The position numbers and the translations under genes are program-made. Shown here piece by piece: positions 9,269 to 17,711 of a stretch of 37,776 nt of DNA; the stretch's first letter is position 1, and each line of letters starts with the position of its first letter. The stretch is from an uncultured Clostridia bacterium (GTDB lineage Bacteria > Bacillota > Clostridia > TANB77 > CAG-508). Below the pieces are notes generated by a model. That model made no database searches. It saw only the letters and a list, made by a program, of their open reading frames with translations, and had not been told where the DNA came from. The stretch spans positions 1 to 37,776 of the forward strand of contig CANQXY010000013.1 in the NCBI GenBank assembly GCA_947627935.1, read 5' to 3'.

Positions 9269-10264
9269 TTATTTTTCTATTTCAGTTTCATTTTCTTCAT
9301 TCAAATTTTTATTTAATATTCTGTCAATTTGTGTTTGTTTATATTCTCTTACTGAATCAATAAACCTATTTTTATATGTCCCTTTTTCTTTATCTACAAA
9401 TGCACCATAATAATCTATTCCATTAAATGTAACTCCACCTAATTTAGTTAGTGTATTTTCCTTATTTTCTTTTACATTTTCATTTTCTGAATATAAAGGC
9501 ACATATTTTCCATCATAATATGTCATTCGTTCAGTTATGGTGTTTTCACCATCTATTATAACTGCTGTTACTTCTCCAATTTCAGGATTTAACGTTCTTT
9601 TATCTCCTTCATAATGGTCAGTTATTCTTACTATTTTATCACCATTTTCTGCTTCATCTATATATAAATCATTGTCTCTTGTTTTATATAGTTTAACATT
9701 ATCTATAGTTATATTTGTATTATTTTGTTCGTTATATTCATTAACGTAAATTTGTTTTATATAATCTAAAACTTCCTGTGAATTATTTAAGTTATCTACT
9801 TCTGTTTGTGCACTTTCAAATAAATCTTCACTATAATTTATTTCATTTGAATTTACTTGTACATCATAGTCATACTTTAAACCATCTTTAAAGTCTTTTT
9901 CCTGTCGTACATAAACATTACTATTTTCTAATCCTTTAATTATTAAATTATCTTCATGTGTTTCATTTAAATCAACTGTTATCTCTTGTTGATTTTTTTC
10001 TATTCCTCTGTTATTTGCTTCATTTAATAAATTTGCACCTTTCATTCCAGAAAGTACGCCTATACCAAACATTCCTACTAATGCTACTTTTCCTCTTGCT
10101 TTTCTTGCCTCGCTTCTAACAATTTTATAGTTTTCTTCATCTGTTAGGTCTCTACCTAATTTTTTTCTCCACTCTTTTTGTTTATCTCTAGCTCCTTCTT
10201 TAGTAAGACCAATAAAAATTGAAAGAGTTCCGTTATTTATAGCTCTTTTTAATTTACCACTCAT
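9269..10264 (-). CDS. Hypothetical protein with one membrane anchor, 331 aa
   Basis: No family is recognised. Residues 1-55 are basic and polar (KEWRKKLGRDLTDEENYKI), residues about 58-76 form one short hydrophobic helix (VALVGMFGIGVLSGM), and the remaining 250 residues are acidic, Asn-rich and predicted to be extracytoplasmic if the basic N-terminus is inside. The C-terminal half looks like an alternating beta-rich domain (VKLYKTRDNDLYIDEA; YDGKYVPLYSE). The ATG start at 10264 is supported by AAAGGAG eight bases upstream and by the promoter at 10301-10329. It is a single-gene unit downstream of the two-component operon, so it might be a target of that system, but nothing in the sequence shows this. 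Confidence 0.7.
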   Translation of the reverse strand: MSGKLKRAINNGTLSIFIGLTKEGARDKQKEWRKKLGRDLTDEENYKIVRSEARKARGKVALVGMFGIGVLSGMKGANLLNEANNRGIEKNQQEITVDLNETHEDNLIIKGLENSNVYVRQEKDFKDGLKYDYDVQVNSNEINYSEDLFESAQTEVDNLNNSQEVLDYIKQIYVNEYNEQNNTNITIDNVKLYKTRDNDLYIDEAENGDKIVRITDHYEGDKRTLNPEIGEVTAVIIDGENTITERMTYYDGKYVPLYSENENVKENKENTLTKLGGVTFNGIDYYGAFVDKEKGTYKNRFIDSVREYKQTQIDRILNKNLNEENETEIEK

Positions 10265-10300
10265 AATATTCTCCTTTGTATCATAATTAATCTATAATAT

Positions 10301-10329
10301 AGTATATATTAAATTATTTTCTTTTTCAA
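10301..10329 (-). promoter_or_regulatory. Sigma-A promoter of the 331-aa gene
   Basis: On the minus strand TTGAAA (10324-10329), a 17-bp spacer and TATACT (10301-10306), about 37 bp upstream of the ATG. Confidence 0.65.
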
Positions 10330-10357
10330 CATTTGTAACACAAATGTAATATAAAGA

Positions 10358-10385
10358 TAGAAGTAAATTTTAAAATTTACTTCTA
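10358..10385 (-). terminator. Possible terminator after the histidine kinase
   Basis: A near-perfect palindrome (TAGAAGTAAATTTT and its complement) 13 bases past the kinase stop. The U-tract on the minus strand is weak (TCTTTATATT), so termination is uncertain. Confidence 0.45.
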
Positions 10386-10398
10386 CTTTTATTTCTTC

Positions 10399-11892
10399 TT
10401 ATTTTGATAAATCTAATTCAAAGAAAAACTCAACACCATTTACTTTATTATTTACTCCATATTTGCTTTTATAATTATTCATTATAGCTTTTACTAAAGC
10501 TAATCCTATTCCTGTTCCTCCATCTTCTCTATTTCTTGATTCATCTATTTTGTAAAATCTATTCCAAATTCTAGATTCATCTTCTTTTGTAATTGTATCG
10601 CCAGTATTAAATACTTTAACAATTACTTTGTTATTTTTAGTATCGATTTTATTTTCTATTTTTATATATTTATCTCCTGCAACTTCTTTAGTATGTTTAA
10701 TCGCATTAGTTAAATAATTTGTTATTACTTGTTCAATATAAAAATCATCTGCAAAAACTTTTATATTTTCATTTTCTTTAAATTCAATTTTTATATCTTT
10801 TTCTTCTAACATTACTTTAGATTTCCTTATTACTTCTTTTTCTAACTCTACTATATTAAATGTTTTATTATTAAAGTCTCTTTTTCCATACTCTAACTTC
10901 ATAAGTTCTAATAATTGTTTAACTAATCTATCCATTTTATTCGTTTCATCTAAAATAACTTCTGCATAAAATTTTCTACTTTCTTCATCTGTATTTACAT
11001 TTTCTAATAATCCTTCACTATAACCTTGAATTAATGCAATTGGGGTCTTTAATTCATGTGATACGTCAGAAATAAAACTTTTTCTCATTTCATCTATTTT
11101 CGATTTTTCCTCAATATCTTTTTCTAATTCAAAATTTGTATTTTTTAATTGATTTATAGTTTTTTCTAATGTTTCAGACATTGTATTAATACTTATACCT
11201 AAATCATTAATTTCATCTTCTGCATCACTTTCTTTATATTTTTGACTAAAATCTAAATTAGACATTTTTTTAGCAATGTCATTTAATTCTAATATTGGTT
11301 TCGTAAATCTACTAGATATAAACGAAACAATTACACCACCCATTATTATGGTTAGTCCTCCAATTAGATATAAAAATTTATTTGATATTTTTACACTCTC
11401 TTGAATAGATGTAATTGGTATTCTAATACATAAGAAATATCCATTATCTAATTTAGCAACTAATAAAATATATGTAATCCCATTATTCCTATCTTTTATT
11501 TTTCTAATAGACATATTTTTATTTTCTTCTAAAACTTCTTGTGTTCTACTTAAAAAATTATTAGTTATATTTCCAAATGTAAATAAAAAGTCTTTATTAG
11601 ATGTATATATACTTGTATTCTCGTCATTTTTTATTATTATATCAAAATCATTATTAATTTCTATTTTTTCTAATTCTTCTTCTAAATTTATTTTGCTATC
11701 AGGGTTTTTATAATATTCGTTTATTTGCATATATACAGATTTTAATGTGTTTCTTTTGCTATATAAATAAAAAGTTTCTAAAACCACATTATTCATCAAT
11801 ATCAAAAACAATATTATTAATACAATAACAACTGATAAAGATAAAAATAATTTTACTCTAACTGATTTTAATTTTTCTTTTAATTTTTTCAT
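10399..11892 (-). CDS. Membrane sensor histidine kinase
   Basis: 497 residues with the classic layout: a first membrane helix at about 13-33, an extracytoplasmic sensor of about 135 residues, a second helix at about 170-190 (LIGGLTIIMGGVIVSFISS), a HAMP linker to about 245, then a HisKA domain with phospho-acceptor H279 in SDVSHELKTP. The HATPase_c domain carries the N box (NYLTNAIKHT) and G boxes (GTGIGLALV). All catalytic motifs are intact. It lies 13 bp downstream of the response regulator gene and is surely co-transcribed with it. The stimulus is unknown; the sensor domain resembles the PDC-like or small four-helix type only loosely. Confidence 0.93.
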   Translation of the reverse strand: MKKLKEKLKSVRVKLFLSLSVVIVLIILFLILMNNVVLETFYLYSKRNTLKSVYMQINEYYKNPDSKINLEEELEKIEINNDFDIIIKNDENTSIYTSNKDFLFTFGNITNNFLSRTQEVLEENKNMSIRKIKDRNNGITYILLVAKLDNGYFLCIRIPITSIQESVKISNKFLYLIGGLTIIMGGVIVSFISSRFTKPILELNDIAKKMSNLDFSQKYKESDAEDEINDLGISINTMSETLEKTINQLKNTNFELEKDIEEKSKIDEMRKSFISDVSHELKTPIALIQGYSEGLLENVNTDEESRKFYAEVILDETNKMDRLVKQLLELMKLEYGKRDFNNKTFNIVELEKEVIRKSKVMLEEKDIKIEFKENENIKVFADDFYIEQVITNYLTNAIKHTKEVAGDKYIKIENKIDTKNNKVIVKVFNTGDTITKEDESRIWNRFYKIDESRNREDGGTGIGLALVKAIMNNYKSKYGVNNKVNGVEFFFELDLSK

Positions 11893-11905
11893 TTTTCATT
11901 TTCCT

Positions 11906-12583
11906 TTATTTTATTTCAAATTTATATCCTATTCCTCTCATTGTTTTTATATACTTACCTTTTTTTCCTAATTTATGTCTTATCTTTTTTATATGGCTAT
12001 CTATAGTTCTAGAATCACCATAATAATCATAATTCCATACATTGTTTAATATTTTATCTCTAGATAATGCTATATTTTCATTATCTAATAAATATTTAAG
12101 TAATTCATATTCTCTTAAACTTAATTCTATTTGTTTTCCATCTACTTTTACTGTTCTACCTTCTTCATTTATTTCTATTCCATCATAATCTTTTAATTTT
12201 TCTTTTTCTCCTTCAGTCCTTTTCAATATTGCTTCAATCCTAGCTAATAGTATTTTAGGACTAAATGGTTTTGATATGTATTCATCTACTCCTAATTCAA
12301 AACCAAACAACTCATCTTGTTCTTCTCCTCTTGCTGTAAGCATAATAACTGGAACATTGGATTCTTGTCTTATTTTTCTAAGCACAGACCATCCATCAAG
12401 TTTTGGCATCATTACGTCTAATAGGATGAGATTAATTTTATCCTTATTTTCCTCAAAAACTTTTACTGCTTTTTCGCCATCTTCTGCTTCTAATATATTA
12501 TAATCTTTTGTTAAAAGAAAATCTTTTATTAATTTTCTCATTCTTTGTTCATCATCAACAATTAAAACTGTTATATTATTCAT
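11906..12583 (-). CDS. OmpR/PhoB-family response regulator
   Basis: 225 residues. The receiver domain has the acidic pair D10/D11, phospho-acceptor D56 in LLLDVMMPKLDG, a conserved Thr in VIMLTARG, and Lys in YISKPFS. A winged-helix DNA-binding domain follows (about 128-225; LSLREYELLKYLLDNE and SRTIDSHIKKIRHKLG with the final YKFEI). The start at 12583 has AAAGGAG eight bases upstream. A TATAAT at about 12606 with a poor -35 probably drives the operon; the leader holds two ACATAAA repeats that could be activator boxes, but this is weak. It is the partner of the kinase immediately downstream. Confidence 0.93.
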   Translation of the reverse strand: MNNITVLIVDDEQRMRKLIKDFLLTKDYNILEAEDGEKAVKVFEENKDKINLILLDVMMPKLDGWSVLRKIRQESNVPVIMLTARGEEQDELFGFELGVDEYISKPFSPKILLARIEAILKRTEGEKEKLKDYDGIEINEEGRTVKVDGKQIELSLREYELLKYLLDNENIALSRDKILNNVWNYDYYGDSRTIDSHIKKIRHKLGKKGKYIKTMRGIGYKFEIK

Positions 12584-12652
12584 ATTTAAACTCCTTTATT
12601 GCATAATTATACATGTTTTTTATGTCTTTTTTGTGAAATTTATGTATTTTTA

Positions 12653-12690
12653 CAAAAAGAGATTGAAAACTTAATATATTCTCAATCTCT
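12653..12690 (-). terminator. Terminator after rpoD
   Basis: On the minus strand AGAGATTGA (12690-12682) pairs with TCAATCTCT (12666-12658), followed by TTTTTGT. It begins seven bases after the rpoD stop codon. Confidence 0.8.
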
Positions 12691-12696
12691 TAAATT

Positions 12697-13869
12697 TTAT
12701 CCCATATAGTCTTTTAATTTTTTACTTCTACTTGGGTGTCTTAATTTTCTTAAAGCTTTTGCTTCTATTTGACGTATTCTTTCTCTTGTTACTTGGAATT
12801 CCCTTCCTACTTCTTCAAGTGTTCTTGCTTTTCCATCTTCTAATCCAAATCTTAATTTTAATACTTTTGCTTCTCTTGGAGTTAATGTATTCATAACCTC
12901 TTCTAATTGCTCTTTTAATAAAGTATATGCTGCTGAATCATGTGGTGCTGGTGTATCATCATCTGGAATAAAATCACCTAAATGGCTATCATCTTCTTCT
13001 CCTATTGGTGTTTCTAAAGATACTGGATCTTGTGCTATTTTTTGGATTTCCATTACCTTTTCTACAGGTATTTCCATTTCTTCTGCTATTTCTTCTGGAC
13101 TTGGCTCTCTTCCTAATTGTTGTAATAGATGTCTTGATGTTCTTATTAATTTATTTATAGTTTCAACCATGTGTACAGGTATTCTTATAGTTCTTGCTTG
13201 ATCAGCAATTGCTCTTGTTATTGCTTGTCTAATCCACCAAGTAGCATAAGTACTAAATTTAAATCCTTTTGTATAATCAAATTTTTCTACAGCTTTTATT
13301 AATCCCATATTTCCTTCTTGTATTAAATCTAAAAATAGCATTCCTCTTCCTAAATATTTTTTAGCAATACTTACTACTAATCTTAGGTTAGATTCTGCAA
13401 GTTCTTGTCTTGCTTCTTCATCATCATCTAATATTCTTTTTGCTAATTCTAATTCTTGATCATAAGTAAGTAAAGGGATTCTACCAATTTCTCTTAAATA
13501 CATTCTAACAGGATCATCAACATTTATTCCTTCATAATCTGTATCTGTTATTTCATCTAATTTTAATTCTTCTACTTCTTTTAAATCTTCTACATCTGGT
13601 TCTTCATCATCTAATTCATCTTTAGATATGTCTATTCCCATTTCTTCGAAAGCATCAAAAACTTTATCAATTTGTTCTGCATTTACATCGTCTAATTGGC
13701 TTGCAAGCTCTCCATAAGTCATTTTTCCACTTTCTTTTGCTTTTTTAATTATATTATTAACTTTTTCTGAAGTAATATCTTTTTCCTCATTTTCTACTAC
13801 TTCATCTACTTTTTCAACTACTTTCTTTTCTTCAGGCATTTCATTTGTTTGCTCTTTTTTCTTTGCCAT
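12697..13869 (-). CDS. rpoD: Primary sigma factor RpoD/SigA
   Basis: 390 residues, normal for Gram-positive SigA. An acidic, charged N-terminus (residues 1-110, with a region 1.1-like helical part) leads into region 1.2 ([16 protein letters not shown]), region 2 with the core- and -10-binding segment ([36 protein letters not shown]), region 3, and region 4 with the -35 helix-turn-helix ([20 protein letters not shown]). It directs RNA polymerase to housekeeping promoters; the TTGACA/TATAAT promoters listed here are its expected targets. The ATG at 13869 follows AGGGGTGA. It lies 13 bp after dnaG, the conserved core of the macromolecular synthesis operon; rpsU is not adjacent. Confidence 0.98.
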   Translation of the reverse strand: MAKKKEQTNEMPEEKKVVEKVDEVVENEEKDITSEKVNNIIKKAKESGKMTYGELASQLDDVNAEQIDKVFDAFEEMGIDISKDELDDEEPDVEDLKEVEELKLDEITDTDYEGINVDDPVRMYLREIGRIPLLTYDQELELAKRILDDDEEARQELAESNLRLVVSIAKKYLGRGMLFLDLIQEGNMGLIKAVEKFDYTKGFKFSTYATWWIRQAITRAIADQARTIRIPVHMVETINKLIRTSRHLLQQLGREPSPEEIAEEMEIPVEKVMEIQKIAQDPVSLETPIGEEDDSHLGDFIPDDDTPAPHDSAAYTLLKEQLEEVMNTLTPREAKVLKLRFGLEDGKARTLEEVGREFQVTRERIRQIEAKALRKLRHPSRSKKLKDYMG

Positions 13870-13882
13870 TATATATTCACCC

Positions 13883-15664
13883 CTATTTAATTTTAACTAA
13901 TTTAATAATTATATCATTTAGTTCTTTTTCTAAATCTTTTTTATGATTTTCATCTATATTTTCTTCTAATAGATTTAAAATTTCTAATTTTCTTGAGTTT
14001 AATTTTTCTTTTTCATATATTACTAATATATCATCTATAGCTTTATTAATATCTGTAATTTCAAAATCATATGATAAAATCATTGTAATATGATTTTGTA
14101 TTTCCTCATCAAATGTATCTATCATAGCATTTATATTTTTATTACCCTTTTCAAATTCTTCATATACTTTTGAAACAATTTTATAATTTAAGTCATATTT
14201 AAAATCTTCTGGTTTTAATATGTTCTTTATTTTTTCAAAAGTATTTGTATCTGGATTTAATAATAGTGATATGATAGTATTTTCTCTTTTTTTAATATCT
14301 TCTGATATTTCTTTTGTTTCTTCTTTTTTATGTTTTACAATTGGCTTAGTTTTATCCAATATTTTTTCAGATTTTATATTTGAATATGTTAATTTGTTTA
14401 CTTGTGCATATATTGCTTCTTTAGAAATATCATATTCTTTAGAAATTTTGTCTATATATATTTCTTTTTCCATATCATTGTCTACTTGTGAAATAAGTTT
14501 TGCAATTTCATTTAAAAATTTAATTTTATCATTTGTGTTATCTAAATTTAAGTCTTTTTTTAATACTTTTACTTTAAATTCTATTAAAGAAATTGCTTTT
14601 TCAATTAAATTATTAAATCTTGCAACTCCATATTTTATTATATATTCATCAGGATCTTTTGCTCCTTGCATTTGAAGAATTCTTATATCACATCCCATAT
14701 TCTTTAATATTTCTAGAGACCTAAGTATTGCAGTTTGTCCAGCTCCATCTGAATCAAAACTTAATATTATTTGTTCTGATGACTTTCTAAGAAGCCAACC
14801 TTGTTGTTCTGTAAGTGCAGTTCCAAGTGGTGCTACAACATTTGTTATACCTCTTTGATGAAGTGATATTACATCCATATATCCTTCTACAATTAGTATT
14901 TTTTTAGTATCTCCTTTTTTTGCTACATTTAAACCAAATAAATTTCTACTTTTACTATATACTACATTTTCTGGAGAATTTATATATTTTGGTTTTGAGT
15001 CATCCAAAACTCTCCCACCAAATGCTATAACTCTGTTTCTTACATCATAAATAGGAAACATTAATCTATTTCTATATCTATCTATATACATACCTTTTTC
15101 GTTTTTGTTAACTAAACCTGATTCTAAAATTTCTTTTTCTCCGAATCCTTCTTTTTTTAAGGCTCTATATAGCTCATCAAATTTTCCTGAAAATCCTATT
15201 TTAAATGATTTTAAAGTTTCATTATTTAGTTTTCTTTTTTTTATATATTCTTGTGCAATTTTAGCAGTTTGCTTATATAAATTTTGATGATAATACTCAG
15301 CTGCAAATTCATTTACTTTGTATACTTTTGCTTTTAATTCTTCTTTTGAGTTATCTATATTATTTTCTAACTTAGGTAATTGAATATTTGATTTTTCTGC
15401 TAATTGTTCAACAGCTTCTTTAAAAGTTATTCCTTCAATTTTTGTTAGAAAAGTATATACATTTCCTCCAACTCCACAGCCAAAGCAATGAAATATTTGT
15501 TTATCTGGTGAAACTGAAAAAGAAGGTGATTTTTCATTGTGAAATGGACATAGTCCAAAGAAATTTCTACCACTTCTTTTTAAATGTACATATTGTGATA
15601 TTATATCTACTATATCTGTGTTTTGCCTTACTTCGTCTATGATTTCATCACTATATCGTGCCAT
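13883..15664 (-). CDS. dnaG: DNA primase DnaG
   Basis: 593 residues from the ATG at 15664 ([20 protein letters not shown]), where the conserved family N-terminus begins; the open frame extends 41 codons further upstream but that part is not primase-like. The CHC2 zinc finger is clear ([13 protein letters not shown] then HCFGCGVGG), followed by the RNA-polymerase domain and the TOPRIM fold with [17 protein letters not shown] and SFDSDGAGQ. The C-terminal part is the Lys/Glu-rich helicase-interaction region, poorly conserved as usual. It synthesises RNA primers at the fork. Transcribed with rpoD. A TATAAT at about 15700 in the leader could be the -10 but its -35 is poor. Confidence 0.97.
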   Translation of the reverse strand: MARYSDEIIDEVRQNTDIVDIISQYVHLKRSGRNFFGLCPFHNEKSPSFSVSPDKQIFHCFGCGVGGNVYTFLTKIEGITFKEAVEQLAEKSNIQLPKLENNIDNSKEELKAKVYKVNEFAAEYYHQNLYKQTAKIAQEYIKKRKLNNETLKSFKIGFSGKFDELYRALKKEGFGEKEILESGLVNKNEKGMYIDRYRNRLMFPIYDVRNRVIAFGGRVLDDSKPKYINSPENVVYSKSRNLFGLNVAKKGDTKKILIVEGYMDVISLHQRGITNVVAPLGTALTEQQGWLLRKSSEQIILSFDSDGAGQTAILRSLEILKNMGCDIRILQMQGAKDPDEYIIKYGVARFNNLIEKAISLIEFKVKVLKKDLNLDNTNDKIKFLNEIAKLISQVDNDMEKEIYIDKISKEYDISKEAIYAQVNKLTYSNIKSEKILDKTKPIVKHKKEETKEISEDIKKRENTIISLLLNPDTNTFEKIKNILKPEDFKYDLNYKIVSKVYEEFEKGNKNINAMIDTFDEEIQNHITMILSYDFEITDINKAIDDILVIYEKEKLNSRKLEILNLLEENIDENHKKDLEKELNDIIIKLVKIK

Positions 15665-15740
15665 TTTAGCCTCACTTTCTTCAAATTTATATACATAATT
15701 ATAATATTCGACGAATTTTACATAAATCCCCCTTTTTATA

Positions 15741-15775
15741 AAAAATAACTCCCTAAAAATTGTTAGAGAGTTATT
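15741..15775 (-). terminator. Terminator between the RimJ/RimL-type GNAT and dnaG
   Basis: An 11-bp stem on the minus strand, AATAACTCTCT with AGGGAGTTATT (one G-U pair), then a T-run. It lies five bases past the GNAT stop codon. Confidence 0.8.
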
Positions 15776-15779
15776 TATA

Positions 15780-16340
15780 TTATACATTTTTATTCTTAAT
15801 AAAAGATTCGTTAAATTCTTCTTTTAAAATGTCCATACTTATTTTATCATAATATTTTCCATTTAAGTAATAGCATTTTCTTCTCCTTCCACATTCTTTA
15901 AATCCACATTTTTTGTAACATGCTATTGCTCTTTCATTAAATGATAAAACATCTAATTTTATATTTTGTAAATTTAAATAATTAAATCCATAGTCTAAAA
16001 GTAATCTTATTACTTCTGTACCATATCCTTTTTCACGTTCATTTTCTTCTCCTATAAATATTCCTAATGTTCCTGTTCTGTGAATATTATCAATATTTTC
16101 TATCCCACAACTTCCTATTAATTCATCGTTTTCTAACTTAATAATACCAAAACATCCCTGTTTACTTACATTATCTTCTAAATATTTTCTTTCTGCTTCT
16201 AAACTTACCACTTCTCCACTTTTTCCTATATAATCTGATGTATTAAAATCATCTAACCATTTTGTATATTTTTCGCTATCTTCTATGTTTCTTGGTGATA
16301 AATATATATTTTCACCTACTAATTTTTTAAAATATTTCAT
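15780..16340 (-). CDS. GNAT acetyltransferase, RimJ/RimL type
   Basis: 186 residues matching the Acetyltransf_3 family. It shows the N-terminal GENIYLSPRNIEDSEKYTKW strand-helix, the acetyl-CoA loop with the motif GEENEREKGYGTEV, then the LDVLSFNERAIACYKKCGF segment (beta5-alpha4), all intact. Members acetylate ribosomal protein N-termini, polyamines, antibiotics or nucleotides; the substrate cannot be read from the sequence. The ATG at 16340 follows AGGAGG. The gene lies 24 bp after a second GNAT gene and is probably in the same transcript, with a terminator after it. Confidence 0.88.
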   Translation of the reverse strand: MKYFKKLVGENIYLSPRNIEDSEKYTKWLDDFNTSDYIGKSGEVVSLEAERKYLEDNVSKQGCFGIIKLENDELIGSCGIENIDNIHRTGTLGIFIGEENEREKGYGTEVIRLLLDYGFNYLNLQNIKLDVLSFNERAIACYKKCGFKECGRRRKCYYLNGKYYDKISMDILKEEFNESFIKNKNV

Positions 16341-16364
16341 AATTATTCCTCCTTTATATTATAT

Positions 16365-16778
16365 CTATATTTCCATTTCAAATATCGTTCTTTGTTCTTT
16401 GAATCCAACTTTTTTATAAAATTCTAACCTATCACATAAATTTTCTTTTCCTATTTTTTTAGCTTCATCTATTAATAACTTCCCTATTCCTTTTTTTTGC
16501 ATATTTTTTCTAACTCCAAGTTCATCAATAGATAATATTCTAGCATCTTTTAAATTAATGTGTTCATTTATAATTTTTATTTTACAAATCAACAGTCCTA
16601 ATATATTTTTATTTTCTTCCGCAATAATAATTATTTTATCTTTATTTTTTAAATATTTTTCAATATATTTTGTGGTTGTAATAAACTCTATTTTATGTGC
16701 TTTATCTTTATTTAACCTTTCATCTTCATTATAATTACTATAATAATCTGTTAATATTTTTTTAACTTTATTTTCCAT
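16365..16778 (-). CDS. GNAT acetyltransferase with an internal gap
   Basis: 137 residues from the ATG at 16778, chosen because AAAGGAG ends nine bases before it, while an ATG at 16787 directly abuts the same ribosome site. The fold starts normally (helix-rich N-terminus, IIIAEENKNILGLLI, then the acetyl-CoA loop VRKNMQKKGIGKLLI). After the following helix the chain runs CDRLEFYKKVGF directly, whereas GNATs usually have about a dozen more residues here (the LNVWxFNxxAIK segment). This looks like an in-frame deletion of most of beta5 and the following turn, so activity is doubtful. It is downstream of the attenuator-like leader at 16875-16993. The GNAT family is confident; whether it is functional is not. 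Confidence 0.75.
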   Translation of the reverse strand: MENKVKKILTDYYSNYNEDERLNKDKAHKIEFITTTKYIEKYLKNKDKIIIIAEENKNILGLLICKIKIINEHINLKDARILSIDELGVRKNMQKKGIGKLLIDEAKKIGKENLCDRLEFYKKVGFKEQRTIFEMEI

Positions 16779-16820
16779 AATTCTCATCTCCTTTATATCT
16801 CATATCCAAAACATACTTCT

Positions 16821-16853
16821 TCATATATTTTTTCTCCAATTTGAATTTTTCAT
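16821..16853 (-). CDS. Ten-codon ORF with a ribosome site between leader and GNAT
   Basis: ATG at 16853 follows AGGAG by nine bases and reads MKNSNWRKNI then TGA. It lies after the leader terminator and 43 bp before the GNAT start. It could be a short coupling or leader peptide, or the remnant of a longer gene. Only the start signals support it. Confidence 0.3.
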   Translation of the reverse strand: MKNSNWRKNI

Positions 16854-16874
16854 AACTATCACTCTCCTAAAATC

Positions 16875-16918
16875 AAAAAACCTCACAGAAAAGTCTTCAT
16901 TAAGACTCCTCTGTAAGG
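16875..16918 (-). terminator. Strong intrinsic terminator ending the leader RNA
   Basis: On the minus strand a 17-bp uninterrupted stem (16918-16902 with 16897-16881, two to three G-U pairs), a 4-nt AATG loop, then six T (16880-16875). Confidence 0.9.
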
Positions 16919-16993
16919 TAATTCTTACTTCAAGTGTAAGTAACTATTGTTACTTTATACCGCTCGCTTTTAGCTAGGCATACTCCTAATATA
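16875..16993 (-). ncRNA. Structured leader RNA or small RNA with attenuator layout
   Basis: From a predicted start near 16993 the transcript can form: an outer AUGCC/GGUAU pairing with an inner GCU/AGC; a GUAAC-AAUA-GUUAC hairpin; a CUUAC-GUAAG hairpin (16940-16936 with 16928-16924); and the terminator. The GUAAG strand can alternatively pair with CUUAC inside the terminator 5' arm (16917-16913), giving mutually exclusive terminator and antiterminator states. There is its own sigma-A promoter. The next genes downstream are the two GNATs. I do not match it to T-box, SAM, TPP, purine, lysine, c-di-GMP or ykkC consensus motifs. It might also be a free-standing small RNA of about 120 nt. Confidence 0.6.
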
Positions 16994-16999
16994 GTATTT

Positions 17000-17028
17000 A
17001 TAATAGCATATTTTTACAATTATGTCAA
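17000..17028 (-). promoter_or_regulatory. Promoter of the structured leader RNA
   Basis: TTGACA (17023-17028, perfect), a 17-bp spacer and TATTAT (17000-17005) on the minus strand, starting immediately after the spoIVFB-like gene. Confidence 0.8.
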
Positions 17029-17031
17029 ATT

Positions 17032-17682
17032 TTATAGTTTATTTTCAACTAATTTATATATATCCATTGTCTGCTTATGTACTTTATTTTCTTTTATAAC
17101 CAATGCCCAAAGAAATAAAATAATAGCTAAAATTGCTATGTTCTTAAAATAATATATCGCTATACTACTTATTGCTGTTAATATTATAATAGATGCATTT
17201 GATATATCATTACTAAACTCTCTCGATTTTTTTCTACCACATTCTATATTTAATATAGACCTTAAAATTCTTCCTCCATCTAGTGGATATATAGGTATTA
17301 AATTAAATAATAGTATTAATAAATTTGAATACATTAATATTTCTTTTGAAATTATATTAATGTCTATTTTATTAAATAGTATTATTAATAATAGATTTGT
17401 AAGTGGCCCTGAAATTGCAACTATTATTTTTTTTATTTCTAACAAATTACCATTTTTAATTTTTTTATTATAATCTTTTGGATACAATTTAAAAGAAATA
17501 GATAATCCAAATGGCATTATTTCTAATTTTTCTGGTTTCATTCCTAATAATAATCCAGCAAATAAGTGTCCTAATTCATGAATTATACAAAATATCATAA
17601 TAGTAGCATATAGTTGTATTTGTTTTGTAAAATAAAACAAAACTAAAAAAATAAAGATTTTTAAATCTATTCTAAATCTCAT
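17032..17682 (-). CDS. spoIVFB: Intramembrane site-2 protease, SpoIVFB-like (M50)
   Basis: 216 residues from the ATG at 17682 (AAGGA about eight bases upstream; an in-frame TTG at 17697 is less likely). It is a polytopic M50 protease: the zinc motif HELGH lies at residues 35-39 in the second helix, and the second conserved motif is IYPLDGGRIL, whose Asp is the third zinc ligand. Several further helices follow to the C-terminus. In spore formers SpoIVFB cuts pro-sigma-K in the outer forespore membrane. The gene immediately upstream encodes a membrane-anchored M23 protein, the same order as spoIVFA-spoIVFB. Other M50 roles cannot be excluded, but the context supports sporulation. Confidence 0.8.
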   Translation of the reverse strand: MRFRIDLKIFIFLVLFYFTKQIQLYATIMIFCIIHELGHLFAGLLLGMKPEKLEIMPFGLSISFKLYPKDYNKKIKNGNLLEIKKIIVAISGPLTNLLLIILFNKIDINIISKEILMYSNLLILLFNLIPIYPLDGGRILRSILNIECGRKKSREFSNDISNASIIILTAISSIAIYYFKNIAILAIILFLWALVIKENKVHKQTMDIYKLVENKL

Positions 17683-17711
17683 AATTTTTTCCTTCAAAAT
17701 TAAACTTATAT

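Noticed and set aside
15665..15787. A 41-codon N-terminal extension of DnaG
   Set aside because: The conserved primase N-terminus starts at the ATG at 15664; the extension is not primase-like and overlaps the preceding gene's terminator.
16821..16853. Resemblance of MKNSNWRKNI to leader peptides of aminoglycoside-modifying enzyme genes
   Set aside because: Similarity over ten residues is too small to mean anything and the enzyme substrate is unknown.
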